DNA from: Alloalcanivorax xiamenensis
Lineage (GTDB): Bacteria > Pseudomonadota > Gammaproteobacteria > Pseudomonadales > Alcanivoracaceae
Direction: 5' to 3'
DNA length: 64,000 bases
Assembly (NCBI RefSeq): GCF_009846745.1
Contig: NZ_AQPF01000001.1
Span: forward strand, 1 to 64,000
Part shown: one piece after another, positions 44,423-53,583 of the stretch
Numbering within the stretch: position 1 is the first letter of the stretch
Layout of the letters: each line of letters begins with the position of its first letter
Notes under the pieces: model-generated
Databases searched by the model: none
What the model was told of the DNA's origin: nothing
Seen by the model: only the letters and a program-made list of their open reading frames with translations
Program-made: the position numbers and the translations under genes

Positions 44423-45226
44423 ATGAGCGAACTGGTTACCTATCAAATCAACGACGGCATCGTCACCCTGACCCTGAACAGCCCGGAAAACCGCAACCCG
44501 ATTTCCGACGCCGACATGATCGAGGCGCTGCTGGACGCCCTGGAGCGCCTGGAAGCGGACCCACAAGCCCGGGTGGCGATTCTTACCGGTGCCGGCAGTG
44601 CCTTCTCCAGCGGCGGCAACGTGAAAAAAATGGGCGCCGCCGGCGGCCTCAACGACGCCACCGCCCCGGTCAAAACCCGGCGCAACTACAAAACCGGCAT
44701 TCAGCGCATTCCGCTGGCGTTCGAAAAACTCGAGGTCCCGGTCATCGCCGCCGTCAACGGCCCTGCGGTGGGCGCGGGCTGCGATCTCGCCTGCATGTGC
44801 GACATCCGCATCGCTGGCGAGCGCGCCTGGTTCGCCGAGAGTTTCGTCAAGTTGGGGATCATTCCCGGCGACGGCGGCGCCTGGCTGCTGCAGCGAGTGG
44901 TGGGCTTTTCCAAAGCGGCGGAAATGGCACTCACCGGCGACCGCGTCGGTGCCGAGGAAGCTCTCGCCTGTGGCCTGGTGTCCCGGGTGGTGGCGGACGA
45001 CACATTGCTGGACGAGGCCCGCGCCCTGGCCGCGCGTATCGCCGCCAATCCGCCGCAGGCGGTGCGCATGACCAAACGCCTGCTGTGGAGCGCCCGTTCC
45101 TCACGCCTGGATACGGTGCTGGAAATGTCCGCCGCCATGCAGGCGCTGGCGCACACCACCGACGACCACGACGAAGCCGTGGCCGCTTTCATCGATAAGC
45201 GGGACCCGAAATTCAGCGGCCAATAA
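44423..45226 (+). CDS. Enoyl-CoA hydratase/isomerase family protein
   Basis: Crotonase-fold enzyme of 267 residues that hydrates 2-enoyl-CoA or a related substrate. Oxyanion hole residues lie in AFSSGGNVKKMG and AAVNGPAVGAGCDLACMCD; FVKLGIIPGDGGAWLLQRVV has the position of the catalytic acid occupied by Asp (PGDGG), as in many non-canonical crotonases. ATG 44423 is the family start; the frame upstream runs through the repeat. Follows the two ACAD genes and closes the operon before a terminator. Confidence 0.9.
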   Translation: MSELVTYQINDGIVTLTLNSPENRNPISDADMIEALLDALERLEADPQARVAILTGAGSAFSSGGNVKKMGAAGGLNDATAPVKTRRNYKTGIQRIPLAFEKLEVPVIAAVNGPAVGAGCDLACMCDIRIAGERAWFAESFVKLGIIPGDGGAWLLQRVVGFSKAAEMALTGDRVGAEEALACGLVSRVVADDTLLDEARALAARIAANPPQAVRMTKRLLWSARSSRLDTVLEMSAAMQALAHTTDDHDEAVAAFIDKRDPKFSGQ

Positions 45227-45235
45227 TCCCCGATC

Positions 45236-45256
45236 AGGGCGCCCGCGCGCCCTTTT
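45236..45256 (+). terminator. Intrinsic terminator after the hydratase gene
   Basis: GGGCGC-CCGC-GCGCCC followed by TTTT ends the acyl-CoA operon and separates it from the MFS gene. Confidence 0.65.
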
Positions 45257-45304
45257 CGTTTCCTGCCCGGCACGGCTCGCATGCCGGTCACTGGACGGAC
45301 TCCG

Positions 45305-46579
45305 ATGCCCCTTCCCTCCGCCGACGCCGGGCCCCGCGTCTATCAACACCCGGGCTTCGTGCCTTTCGTTCTCGCCCGTCTGGGCGCGGCGTTAGCCATG
45401 CAAGTGCAGGCCATCATCGTCGCCTGGCAGGTTTACGCCTTGACCCGGGATCCGCTCAGCCTGGGTTATGTGGGTCTGGCCCAGTTCCTGCCGATGGTGG
45501 TGTTGCTGCTGCCCGCCGGCGATCTGGTGGATCGCTTTGATCGACGTCTGATCCTGCACGCCAGTTGGGCGGCGCAAGCCGTGTGCAGTGCTCTGCTCAT
45601 CGTGCTTTCCCTGAACCCGCCGGCTCACGCCGGTCCTTTCTATGTGGTGTTGGTGCTGTTCGGCGCCGCCCGCGCCTTCACCGGCCCAACCTTGCAAAGC
45701 CTGCTGCCGCAAATCGTGCCACAAGCCATACTTGGCAAAGCCATCGCGCTCAATTCCTCGATCATGAAGATCGCGGTCATTGGCGGGCCGATGCTGGGCG
45801 GATTCCTTTATCCGCTCGGTGCCACCACCGCCTACAGTGTGGTCCTCGGTTGCTTTCTGTTCGCTCTGGCCATGCTTTTTCTGGTGCCGATCCGCTACCG
45901 ACAGCGCCCTCTGCATTCTGGCGACACCACCTCCTGGCAACGCTTTACCGCCGGTATTCTTTATATCCGCGATAAGCCGGTGATTCTCGGCATCATCTCC
46001 CTGGACCTGTTCGCCGTCTTGTTCGGTGGCGTGGTGGCACTGCTGCCGATCTACGCCGATGAAATCCTGCACGTGGGTTCGGAGGGACTTGGTGCCCTGC
46101 GCAGCGCCATCGCCCTCGGTGCTTTCGTCATGGGTTTGTATCTGGGAGTACGCGCCATTCGCCAGCACACCGGCCTGGTGATGTTCGCGGCGGTGGCGAT
46201 CTTCGGCGTCGCCAATCTGGTGTTCGCCCTGTCCACCTCATTCTGGCTATCCCTGGCTGCCCTGTTCATTGCTGGCGCCGCCGACATGATCAGTGTCTAT
46301 GTGCGGCTGACATTGCTGCAACTGGCCACGCCGGATGAAATGCGGGGACGCGTCAACGCCGTGAATATGCTGTTCATCGGCGCCTCCAATGAGTTGGGGG
46401 AATTCGAGTCGGGCATTACCGCGTCCTGGTTCGGCACCGTGCCGGCGGCGGTAATTGGCGGCGTCGGCACACTCGCGGTGGTTGGCTTGTGGATGTGGGG
46501 CTTTCCGGTCTTACGCCAGGTGGATCGACTTGAGGACGTCGCGGTGGAGGACGGTCAGAGCAGCGTCTTACGTAAATAG
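45305..46579 (+). CDS. MFS transporter (MFS_3/EntS-like)
   Basis: Inner-membrane permease of 424 residues with about twelve hydrophobic segments. The loop GDLVDRFDRRLILHASW between helices 2 and 3 is the major-facilitator motif A, and the overall pattern is that of the MFS_3 group, which includes the enterobactin exporter. The cargo is not predictable. ATG 45305 follows the terminator of the acyl-CoA operon; own promoter likely. The 3' end overlaps the convergent GNAT gene by 25 bases. Confidence 0.82.
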   Translation: MPLPSADAGPRVYQHPGFVPFVLARLGAALAMQVQAIIVAWQVYALTRDPLSLGYVGLAQFLPMVVLLLPAGDLVDRFDRRLILHASWAAQAVCSALLIVLSLNPPAHAGPFYVVLVLFGAARAFTGPTLQSLLPQIVPQAILGKAIALNSSIMKIAVIGGPMLGGFLYPLGATTAYSVVLGCFLFALAMLFLVPIRYRQRPLHSGDTTSWQRFTAGILYIRDKPVILGIISLDLFAVLFGGVVALLPIYADEILHVGSEGLGALRSAIALGAFVMGLYLGVRAIRQHTGLVMFAAVAIFGVANLVFALSTSFWLSLAALFIAGAADMISVYVRLTLLQLATPDEMRGRVNAVNMLFIGASNELGEFESGITASWFGTVPAAVIGGVGTLAVVGLWMWGFPVLRQVDRLEDVAVEDGQSSVLRK

Positions 46580-47031
46580 ATCCGGCGATAAATACCCTGC
46601 TCCAGGCGCCGCTCGCATTCTTCATAGCCGTGATCAAGATAAAACACCAGATTCTCGACCATGGCTTCGCTGATGTAGATATAGAGCATGTCATGACCGG
46701 CATCACGAGCCAGCTGTTCGGCCTGTTTCAACAGCCTCCGGCCCAGCCCCTGTTTCTGAAAATCAGGGTCCACCGCCATGTTTTTTGTGAGCAGCCCGAC
46801 GTCGGTTTCTTCCAGCTCCACCACACCCTGAATACCGAGCCCATCGTCCGCCACCCACACGATGTTCCGCAACACAACTTGATTGTAGTCGTCGGTCATC
46901 GGCGCCGGAGGGCGCCCCATGCGGGGAACGAAATGTTGATACGCGCGCAGCACGCAACGGGAAATAGCCGCCGCGTCCTGCCGACGGGCCGGACGTAGAA
47001 CGACGGGACGGTGCCTATCCATGACGGCCAT
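46555..47031 (-). CDS. GNAT-family N-acetyltransferase
   Basis: Acetyltransferase-like protein of about 158 residues. The fold begins at VVLRPARRQDAAAISRCVLR, with VELEETDVGLLTKNMAVDPD and the acetyl-CoA loop QKQGLGRRLLKQAEQLA, then MLYIYISEAMVENLVFYLDHGYEE. The start is uncertain: ATG 47031 or 47022 match the domain, but the AGGAGG is 17 bases upstream and the frame stays open to 47211. Substrate unknown. Confidence 0.8.
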   Translation of the reverse strand: MAVMDRHRPVVLRPARRQDAAAISRCVLRAYQHFVPRMGRPPAPMTDDYNQVVLRNIVWVADDGLGIQGVVELEETDVGLLTKNMAVDPDFQKQGLGRRLLKQAEQLARDAGHDMLYIYISEAMVENLVFYLDHGYEECERRLEQGIYRRIYLRKTLL

Positions 47032-47300
47032 GACGTGTGAAACGCTTTCCTCCTGACAGCGCCCGGGTCCGAGGTCCCAGACAATGGAAGTTGCACTGTA
47101 AGAAGAATCCTGCTCGATGAGAAGAGGTTGTTCCATAATACGAGAAACCCGGCCCAGCCAATGTCGCAATTTGCTTATGCCTGGTGATTCGCGACAGTGG
47201 TTTCCGTTCACTGGTGCCGGTTACCCATTCGCGTGATGATGATTGACAACGCCTTGACGCGATCAAGGGCAAAATGGGTGGCCGAAAAGGAGATAACATC

Positions 47301-47999
47301 GTGAAGAATCTATCTGTTCTTCTGGTCGAGGACCATCGCCAGCTGGCCCAAACCGTGGTCGAATATCTTGAGCAGGAAGGCGCGATGGTGGACTACGCCG
47401 GCGACACCAGCCTGGCTCGTTCGTTGGTCAAGGAACACCATTACGACATCCTGATACTCGACGTGATGCTGCCCGGCGAGGACGGTTATAGTTTCTGCCA
47501 ATATCTGCGCCATGATCTGGCTCTGGATACGCCGGTGATTTTTCTCACCGCGCGGGATCAGCTCGATGACAAGCTGGAGGGCTTCGAACGGGGTGGGGAC
47601 GACTATATCGTCAAACCTTTCGCGCTTCCGGAGCTGGTTGCGCGGATTCGTGTTCTGGTGCGCCGGGAGCGTCGCGAAGTCACCCCTAATGTACTCACCA
47701 TCGATGATCTGCAATTGGATCCTGCCCGGCAGGAAGTCCGCCGCGGCGGCCAGATTCTGAAGCTCTCTCCCACCGCGTTCCGAATATTACGCATTCTTAT
47801 GCGCGAATCGCCCAAGGTGGTGAGCCGTGAGCAGCTCGAACAGGAACTCTGGGGCGACCTGGTGCCGGACTCGGACGCACTCAGAAGTCATCTCTACAAT
47901 CTACGCAAAGCGGTGGACAAGCCGTTCGCTCACAACCTCATGGAGACTTTGCCAGGTGTCGGTTTCAGCATCCGGGCTCCGCGGAGCGAGAGCGCCTGA
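47301..47999 (+). CDS. OmpR-type response regulator
   Basis: Response regulator of 232 residues. Receiver domain (1-115) with acidic pocket E10/D11, phosphoacceptor D54 in DILILDVMLPGEDGY, and K105 in DYIVKPF. The winged-helix output domain (130-232) ends RSHLYNLRKAVDKPF and ETLPGVGFSI. Start GTG 47301 has AGGAG nine bases upstream. The only kinase nearby is encoded convergently, with stops eight bases apart. Promoter targets unknown; the lipid operon carrying the kinase is the obvious candidate. Confidence 0.92.
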   Translation: MKNLSVLLVEDHRQLAQTVVEYLEQEGAMVDYAGDTSLARSLVKEHHYDILILDVMLPGEDGYSFCQYLRHDLALDTPVIFLTARDQLDDKLEGFERGGDDYIVKPFALPELVARIRVLVRRERREVTPNVLTIDDLQLDPARQEVRRGGQILKLSPTAFRILRILMRESPKVVSREQLEQELWGDLVPDSDALRSHLYNLRKAVDKPFAHNLMETLPGVGFSIRAPRSESA

Positions 48000-48006
48000 G
48001 AAACGG

Positions 48007-49269
48007 TTAACGAAATCGTACGCGCACTTCCGTGCCTTTGCCTGGCTGGCTGGCCACGTCCAGGTGCCATTCGAAACGCTCGCAAAGGCGCTGCACTATG
48101 GCCAGTCCCAAACCATACCCGCCCTCACTGGCGGCACCGCGTTCAAACGGCTTCAATAGCCGCGCCAGTTCCTCACGATCCATTCCGGATCCGGTGTCCA
48201 CCACGTGCACGGCGTCATCGACCACGACCAGAGTAACGCGGCCCGAGCCGCTGTAATTGATGGCATTGCGGATCAGATTGGTGAAGACGATGTTCAGTAC
48301 GGTCTCCGACGCCTCCAGTGACAGTAATGCTTTTTGCTTCACCCGGAGTTGAATCCGCTTGCGCTCCGCCAGCGGTTGCAGCCGATCGATCAGATTCGCC
48401 ACGACGTCGTTCACAACCAGCGGCTCCGGCGACACTGGCCGCTGTTCCGTGCGCGCCAGCAGCAACAACGTCTCCACCAGCGCTTCCATGTCATCGACGG
48501 TATCCGACATCCTGCCGATCAACGGCCGATCGCCAATCTGACGCTCCAACAGCTCAAGATTGGCACGGAACACCGCCAGAGGCGTACGCAGCTCATGACT
48601 GGCATCCCGGGTGAACTGCCGTTCCCGTTCAACAAAACGCAGCAGACGGTCCGCATAAGCATCCAGCGCGGCGATCAACACCGAGGCTTCGCTGCCCGGC
48701 TCCGCTTCCACCTGGGAAAAATCCGGCCGTGCCTGCTGCGGATCAAGCACATTGGTATGACGCAGTGTTTCCGACAATCGAACCAGCGGCGACACTAACG
48801 CTCTGGACTTCCTCCAACCCAGAAAGGAGGTCAGGTAAATCACCAGCAATACGCCGGTCAAAGGCAGGATGCCAAACATGAACGCCAGGGCGGAAACCCT
48901 CTGTTCATCGAAAATCAGATAGAGGCGGGCCTCACCATTATGCTCGATATAGATCAGCGGCTGTTCGCCATCCAGCGTCACTCTCTGATAACCATCGGGC
49001 AATGATCTCAGCACCTCGGGCACCGGATCCCGGATCCGCTCATCCACCAGCAGCCCGAGCAGGTGGCGAGTGTTGGGACGGGCGGAACCCGGATCTTGCT
49101 GATAGAGCCGCCAATAGTGCTCGGCCTCCTGCATCAGGGCTTCCTTGACCAACACGTTTTCAATGATTTTCGCCGTGGCCCAGACTCCCAGCACCGTGGC
49201 CGTGCTGATAAACAGAACCTGTATCAGAAAAACCCGAGTGAGCCGGTGCTGAACCCCTTTACGTGTCAT
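48007..49269 (-). CDS. Sensor histidine kinase
   Basis: Membrane kinase of 420 residues. Helix one near residues 10-33, a periplasmic domain of about 90 residues, helix two near ALAFMFGILPLTGVLLVIYL, then a HAMP-like linker. H-box FTRDASHELRTPLAVFRANL with phosphorylated His225; N-box NLIRNAINYSG; G1 VVDTGSGMDREEL; G2 EGGYGLGLAIVQRL. The start ATG 49269 overlaps the end of the CFA-like gene by 11 bases, so it is the last gene of a four-gene operon. The signal sensed is unknown; location with fatty-acid-modifying genes suggests an envelope or lipid cue. Confidence 0.92.
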   Translation of the reverse strand: MTRKGVQHRLTRVFLIQVLFISTATVLGVWATAKIIENVLVKEALMQEAEHYWRLYQQDPGSARPNTRHLLGLLVDERIRDPVPEVLRSLPDGYQRVTLDGEQPLIYIEHNGEARLYLIFDEQRVSALAFMFGILPLTGVLLVIYLTSFLGWRKSRALVSPLVRLSETLRHTNVLDPQQARPDFSQVEAEPGSEASVLIAALDAYADRLLRFVERERQFTRDASHELRTPLAVFRANLELLERQIGDRPLIGRMSDTVDDMEALVETLLLLARTEQRPVSPEPLVVNDVVANLIDRLQPLAERKRIQLRVKQKALLSLEASETVLNIVFTNLIRNAINYSGSGRVTLVVVDDAVHVVDTGSGMDREELARLLKPFERGAASEGGYGLGLAIVQRLCERFEWHLDVASQPGKGTEVRVRFR

Positions 49270-50281
49270 CTTGGTCCCGACAGAACAAATAATGGCCAAC
49301 GAACCATTCCTTGCCTTCACCATAGTTGAACAGTTCGGCGCAGGCCATGAAAAACATCCGCCAACGCTGTAGCCAGATCACCCCTTCATTGCCGCCGTAT
49401 AGTTCATCCAGTAGTGGAATCAACTCTTCCCGTTGGCGATCCGTTGCTTCCAACCAGGCTTCGAGGGTACGACCATAGTGGCGGCCATTTATGGCCCAGG
49501 ACTGTTCCAGGTTGAGCCGATCGGCACAACGGGGCAGCCAATCGAAGGACGGCATGACCCCGCCGGTAAAGAAGTAACGCCCCATCCAGTTGGCATCACC
49601 CTCCGTTTCGAAAAGATATGTCAGCTGCCGATGGCAGAATATGTGCACGAACAGCTTGCCACCGGGCTTCAACCAATGGTGAATACGGCGGGTCAGCTCA
49701 CGATGATTACGCATGTGTTCAAACATCTCCACCGAGACCACGCGATCAAAGTTCCGATCCGGTTGGAACACGGTCACATCCGCAGTGATGACACGAAGAT
49801 TATCCAGTCCCCGCGCCTTGGCCCGGGCCAGAATCCATTGCCGTTGCGAGTTTGAATTGCTGACCGCGGTAATATGGCTGCGCGGGTAGCGGTCGGCCAT
49901 CCACAGGGAAAGCGATCCCCAGCCGCAACCCAACTCAAGTACCTCCTGACCATCACTGAGCTTCGCCCTTTCGCAGGAGAGTGACAGCATTGCTTCCTCC
50001 GCCTCGGTCAGATCGTCCACGCCATCCGCCCAGTATCCGCTGGAGTATTTAAGATGCCGTCCAAGAATCCGCGAATAGAAGCGAGCATCCACCTCGTAGT
50101 GCTGTTCATTGGCTTCTCCCTGTGCCACCGCCACCGGGCCGCCGGAGAGTGTGTCGAGCAGTTGACGCTGTTCGGTTCGGCGGGGCTGTTCCCGCCGCAG
50201 ACGTTTGCCAAGCAAGTAACGAATACCTTGGCGGACCAGTCTGTCAGGCAACAAGCCGGATTCAGCCAGACGAATCATCAT
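49259..50281 (-). CDS. Cyclopropane-fatty-acyl-phospholipid synthase-like methyltransferase
   Basis: SAM-dependent methyltransferase of 340 residues. SAM motif VLELGCGWGSLSLWMADRYP, then ITAVSNSNSQRQWI and VVSVEMFEHMRNHRELTRRI with the conserved EMFEH, and HIFCHRQLTYLFETEGDANW specific to this subfamily. It lacks the longer N-terminus of true CFA synthase (about 380-430 residues), so it may methylate a different lipid position. ATG overlaps the stop of the DUF1295 gene (ATGA). Confidence 0.85.
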   Translation of the reverse strand: MMIRLAESGLLPDRLVRQGIRYLLGKRLRREQPRRTEQRQLLDTLSGGPVAVAQGEANEQHYEVDARFYSRILGRHLKYSSGYWADGVDDLTEAEEAMLSLSCERAKLSDGQEVLELGCGWGSLSLWMADRYPRSHITAVSNSNSQRQWILARAKARGLDNLRVITADVTVFQPDRNFDRVVSVEMFEHMRNHRELTRRIHHWLKPGGKLFVHIFCHRQLTYLFETEGDANWMGRYFFTGGVMPSFDWLPRCADRLNLEQSWAINGRHYGRTLEAWLEATDRQREELIPLLDELYGGNEGVIWLQRWRMFFMACAELFNYGEGKEWFVGHYLFCRDQDDT

Positions 50282-51054
50282 GAGGCGGATCTCCAGGGGA
50301 TAAACGGACTGGTGGTACGTTGGTAATCACGGTAATCCGCGCCACGGGATTTCAGCGCCTGCTTCTCGGTATAGGGAATGCCAGTGACGAACCAGAGAAA
50401 CAGCAGCATCAGTACCGGCAGGCCCCACAGCCAGACGCCACCTTTCGCACCAACGGCGATCAGTGGATAGCTGAACCAATGCAACCACTCAAAAAAATAG
50501 TTGGGGTGCCGTGAGTATCGCCACAGGCCGTCACGGCAGGTTCGCCCGTGACTGTCGTCTCGTGCCTTGAAGCGCGCCAGTTGATGATCAGACAACGCCT
50601 CTCCACAGATCGCCACCAGCCCGATGGCGATGCCCGCGGTCATCGTTATCGGGTGGAATAGCGACTGGCTGGCAATAACATGGAACGGCAAGGCGAACAC
50701 CCAGGCCAATCCGGCCTGAGCCCAGAACACCAGGAGGAACACAGGCTGCGCGCCACGCCCCAGTCGTTCACGCATCGCCCGGTAACGGCCGTCTTCCTGC
50801 TTCTCGTTGGTCACCCGCTTGAAAATGTGGCCACCAAGGCGGGTCGCCCAGACCAACAACAAAGCCCCCGCCACCAACCTCGGCAACCCTTCACCACTTC
50901 CGGCAATGAGATAGGACAATCCGGTCAGACCCGTTCCCATACTCCAGGCCACGTCCACCCAACCCGCGTTCCCGGTCAGCCGCTGAACCCACCACGCCAT
51001 GGTAAAAGCCAATAACAACAGAACCAGACTGACAATCAGAACACCGGAGATCAT
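50278..51054 (-). CDS. DUF1295 integral membrane protein (steroid 5-alpha-reductase-like fold)
   Basis: Inner-membrane protein of 258 residues with about six to seven hydrophobic segments. The signature DGLWRYSRHPNYFFEWLHWF near residue 180 and the end YREYQRTTSPFIPW-like (ADYRDYQRTTSPFIPW) define the DUF1295 family, related to steroid reductases and isoprenylcysteine methyltransferases. The activity is unknown; its place beside a lipid methyltransferase suggests lipid tailoring. Overlaps the DUF2878 gene by four bases. Confidence 0.85.
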   Translation of the reverse strand: MISGVLIVSLVLLLLAFTMAWWVQRLTGNAGWVDVAWSMGTGLTGLSYLIAGSGEGLPRLVAGALLLVWATRLGGHIFKRVTNEKQEDGRYRAMRERLGRGAQPVFLLVFWAQAGLAWVFALPFHVIASQSLFHPITMTAGIAIGLVAICGEALSDHQLARFKARDDSHGRTCRDGLWRYSRHPNYFFEWLHWFSYPLIAVGAKGGVWLWGLPVLMLLFLWFVTGIPYTEKQALKSRGADYRDYQRTTSPFIPWRSAS

Positions 51055-51581
51055 CGTGTTTCCTTCCTTTCACGCCGCGACAAGGAGGCCAGAAACGGCA
51101 CAATTACCGCCCAGATCGGCGCATAGCATAGCGCCATCGGCATCCAGCCCAGCGGTGCGCTCGCCGCACCGAAACGAATCCCCGCGGTTACCGAAAACAC
51201 ACCACCCATCGCCCCGACAACGGCAGCCCACCGCGGCCGGCGCCGTAACCAGGCCAGCGAATAATTAAAGCTCACCGCGAAACCCAACCACAGACTCCAT
51301 ATCCATGACGGCGGCCACCAGGTTCCGCCGCCTGTCACGTAGTGCAGCACTCCCGTGAACATCAAAAACGGCTCCACCAGAACACAGCACAATGCACCGG
51401 CCACCAACAATCTCAGATCCGCACGCCAGTTCCGCTCCAGCGTCCACAGCACCGCCAGCATTATCACCACCACGCTCCATGCCGGCACCACCCATTGGCG
51501 CGCGGATCCGATCACCGCCACCGGCCATAGCACCTGAAATCCTACGAAATTAGCCACAGTGGCGGCGACAACACGATTCAT
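51051..51581 (-). CDS. DUF2878 membrane protein
   Basis: Inner-membrane protein of 176 residues with five or six hydrophobic segments (NFVGFQVLWPVAVIGSARQW, FLMFTGVLHYVTGGGTWWPP, PLGWMPMALCYAPIWAVIVP). It matches the DUF2878 family, regularly found with CFA-like, DUF1295 and DUF1365 genes. No function is established. It is the first gene of a four-gene overlapping operon; ATG 51581 is preferred over 51593. The divergent lipoprotein gene starts 103 bases away, so promoters for both lie between. Confidence 0.75.
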   Translation of the reverse strand: MNRVVAATVANFVGFQVLWPVAVIGSARQWVVPAWSVVVIMLAVLWTLERNWRADLRLLVAGALCCVLVEPFLMFTGVLHYVTGGGTWWPPSWIWSLWLGFAVSFNYSLAWLRRRPRWAAVVGAMGGVFSVTAGIRFGAASAPLGWMPMALCYAPIWAVIVPFLASLSRRERKETR

Positions 51582-51684
51582 ACACCGCAGCATCCTCCGT
51601 GTCTCGTCAACGGCCTGTGAACCAGGCTCACAACGGATTCACAACCGTCGTGAAATTGTAGCCACTGGTATTGAGGAGAACCCC

Positions 51685-52245
51685 ATGAAACGCCTTTTGT
51701 GGTCCATGGCCACGGTATCGTTGCTGGCCGCCGCCGGTTGTGCCCATAGCCCGGATTCACCGGGTTATTCACACCTCTATGAGCACGCCCTTGAACAGCA
51801 ACGCGGTGTAACGCCAGTGCCGGCAGGGGCACTGGAACGTTTTATCGCGCTCTATTCCCCGATCGACGCCCACTATCTGCGCGCCCATCTGGATGAGGTC
51901 TACGCGGAACGGATTTACTTCAACGATACTCTGGCCACGTTCTACCAGCGTGACGAGTTGAAGGCGCATATGTTGAAAACCGCCGAACGACTTAATGATA
52001 TGCGGCTGCGCATCCGTAAGATCTGGCGGGACGACGATGATGTTTTCCTGCAATGGATCATGGAAACCCGCTTTACGGTTCTCGGCCGGGAACGCGGCTC
52101 ACGTACCATTGGCATCTCGCAACTGCGTTTTAACCGGCAAGGCCAGGTGATCTTCCATCAGGATTTCTGGGACAGCAGCCAGGGTCTGGATCAGCATCTT
52201 CCCATCATCGGCCCCGTGACCCGAATGCTGCGGCAGCATCCCTGA
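51685..52245 (+). CDS. NTF2/SnoaL-like lipoprotein
   Basis: Protein of 186 residues with a lipoprotein signal peptide (MKRLLWSMATVSLLAAAGC, lipobox LAAAGC). The mature part is an NTF2-like alpha+beta barrel: LERFIALYSPIDAHYLRAHL, YFNDTLATFYQRDELKAHML and FLQWIMETRFTVLG, ending QVIFHQDFWDSSQGL. Close relatives travel with CFA/DUF1365/photolyase clusters, and it sits between the two lipid operons here. GAGGAG precedes the ATG. It may bind or isomerise a lipid at the membrane, but this is inferred only from fold and context. Confidence 0.8.
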   Translation: MKRLLWSMATVSLLAAAGCAHSPDSPGYSHLYEHALEQQRGVTPVPAGALERFIALYSPIDAHYLRAHLDEVYAERIYFNDTLATFYQRDELKAHMLKTAERLNDMRLRIRKIWRDDDDVFLQWIMETRFTVLGRERGSRTIGISQLRFNRQGQVIFHQDFWDSSQGLDQHLPIIGPVTRMLRQHP

Positions 52246-52326
52246 TAGGGCGTCTCTTCCGGTGTCGGCGGAACACTGGCGCCACGCCGCCGCCTCGGGT
52301 CTACGTTGAAGAGCCCGATACCGACT

Positions 52327-53583
52327 TTATCGGTGTTCCAAGCCCAGGCGGATCATGTCACCCCGATAGCACGGCCCGACTGCCAGAAGATGGACGGTAC
52401 TGATAGCTCTTTCCAGAAAAGCCCCCTGGCAATAGCAAAGATAGTAGTCCCACATTCGGCAGAAGCGCTCATCAAATCCCATCTCCCTGATCCTGGGCAA
52501 AGCGGAAACAAATCTCTGCCGCCAGTGCCCCAGAGTACGCGCATAATCATGACCGATATCATGCAGCGCCACGGGAACCAGACGAGTACGACGACGCAGA
52601 GCGTCACTCATTACCGTTACCGATGGCAGAAAACCGCCGGGAAAAATATACCGCTTTATAAAATCGACGTTATCCCGCGCATACTCATAACGTTGGTCGG
52701 GCACCGTGATCGCTTGTAGCAGCAACATGCCATCCGGTTTGAGCCGGCTATTCAGAATGTCGAAGTATCCGTCCAGGTATTGATGCCCCACCGCCTCGAC
52801 CATCTCCACCGAAACCACTCGATCGTAAACACCGCTCAGTTCCCGATAATCGCGCTCCAGCACCTCGATACGGTGGTCCAGACCGGCCGTTTTGATTTTC
52901 TCGCGGGCGTATCGTGCCTGCTCGCGGGAGAGGGTCGTGGTTGTTACCCGAACACCATGATGACGGGCTGCGTGGATCGCCAGCCCACCCCAGCCGGTAC
53001 CGATCTCCAGCAGGTGCATACCTTCGGACAAACGCAGGCGGCGGCAGATCAGATCCAGTTTATGCACCGAGGCGGTTTCCAGGTCCACCTCCGGGCCGGG
53101 ATAGATGGCGCTGGAATACATCATCCGCGCATCTAGAAAAAGAGCGAAAAACTCATTGCCCAGGTCGTAATGAGCGGCGATGTTACGGCGCGAGCCGTTC
53201 ACGGAATTACGATGGGCGGAATGCAGGACCTTCAGTAGCGGTTTGACCAATAGTGCAGCGCCGCCCTCCAAGGACCGCATTGCTTCTATATTCGCAGCGA
53301 AATAACGCATCACCGCCACCAGATCGGGACTGTCCCAGCCTCCGTCCATATAGGCTTCGGCTGCCCCCAGAGCACCTCCGGTCACCATTCGTCTGTAGCA
53401 GTCCCAATCAGCGATCCGCAGACTGGCGGCGCCGTCGCCGAAGCGTACCTGAGTACCGTCCGGCTCATAAAGAGACAGGCCGCCGACAGGCAGGGCCGCC
53501 AGCCGCTTATGCACCAGCTTACGCGCCACCCCTTGCAGCCAGGTCGGATGCCGCATTACCAGAGCTTTATCCCCGTCCATCAT
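52327..53583 (-). CDS. cfa: Cyclopropane-fatty-acyl-phospholipid synthase
   Basis: Cytosolic/peripheral enzyme of 418 residues that adds a methylene from SAM across the double bond of membrane phospholipid acyl chains, or forms a related methylated chain. N-terminal lipid-binding domain (GAAEAYMDGGWDSPDLVAVM), then SRRNIAAHYDLGNEFFALFL, SAIYPGPEVDLETASVHKLD, SAM motif LLEIGTGWGGLAIHAARHHG, SVEMVEAVGHQYLDGYFDIL and the C-terminal YYLCYCQGAFLERAIS. Full family length. Start ATG 53583 (or 53580) overlaps DUF1365 by 17 bases; last gene of a six-gene operon. Confidence 0.93.
   Translation of the reverse strand: MMDGDKALVMRHPTWLQGVARKLVHKRLAALPVGGLSLYEPDGTQVRFGDGAASLRIADWDCYRRMVTGGALGAAEAYMDGGWDSPDLVAVMRYFAANIEAMRSLEGGAALLVKPLLKVLHSAHRNSVNGSRRNIAAHYDLGNEFFALFLDARMMYSSAIYPGPEVDLETASVHKLDLICRRLRLSEGMHLLEIGTGWGGLAIHAARHHGVRVTTTTLSREQARYAREKIKTAGLDHRIEVLERDYRELSGVYDRVVSVEMVEAVGHQYLDGYFDILNSRLKPDGMLLLQAITVPDQRYEYARDNVDFIKRYIFPGGFLPSVTVMSDALRRRTRLVPVALHDIGHDYARTLGHWRQRFVSALPRIREMGFDERFCRMWDYYLCYCQGAFLERAISTVHLLAVGPCYRGDMIRLGLEHR

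Noticed and set aside
47032..47211. Longer N-terminus for the GNAT protein
   Set aside because: The frame is open, but the extra 60 residues lie outside the GNAT fold and I see no good ribosome binding site; kept as uncertainty in the entry.
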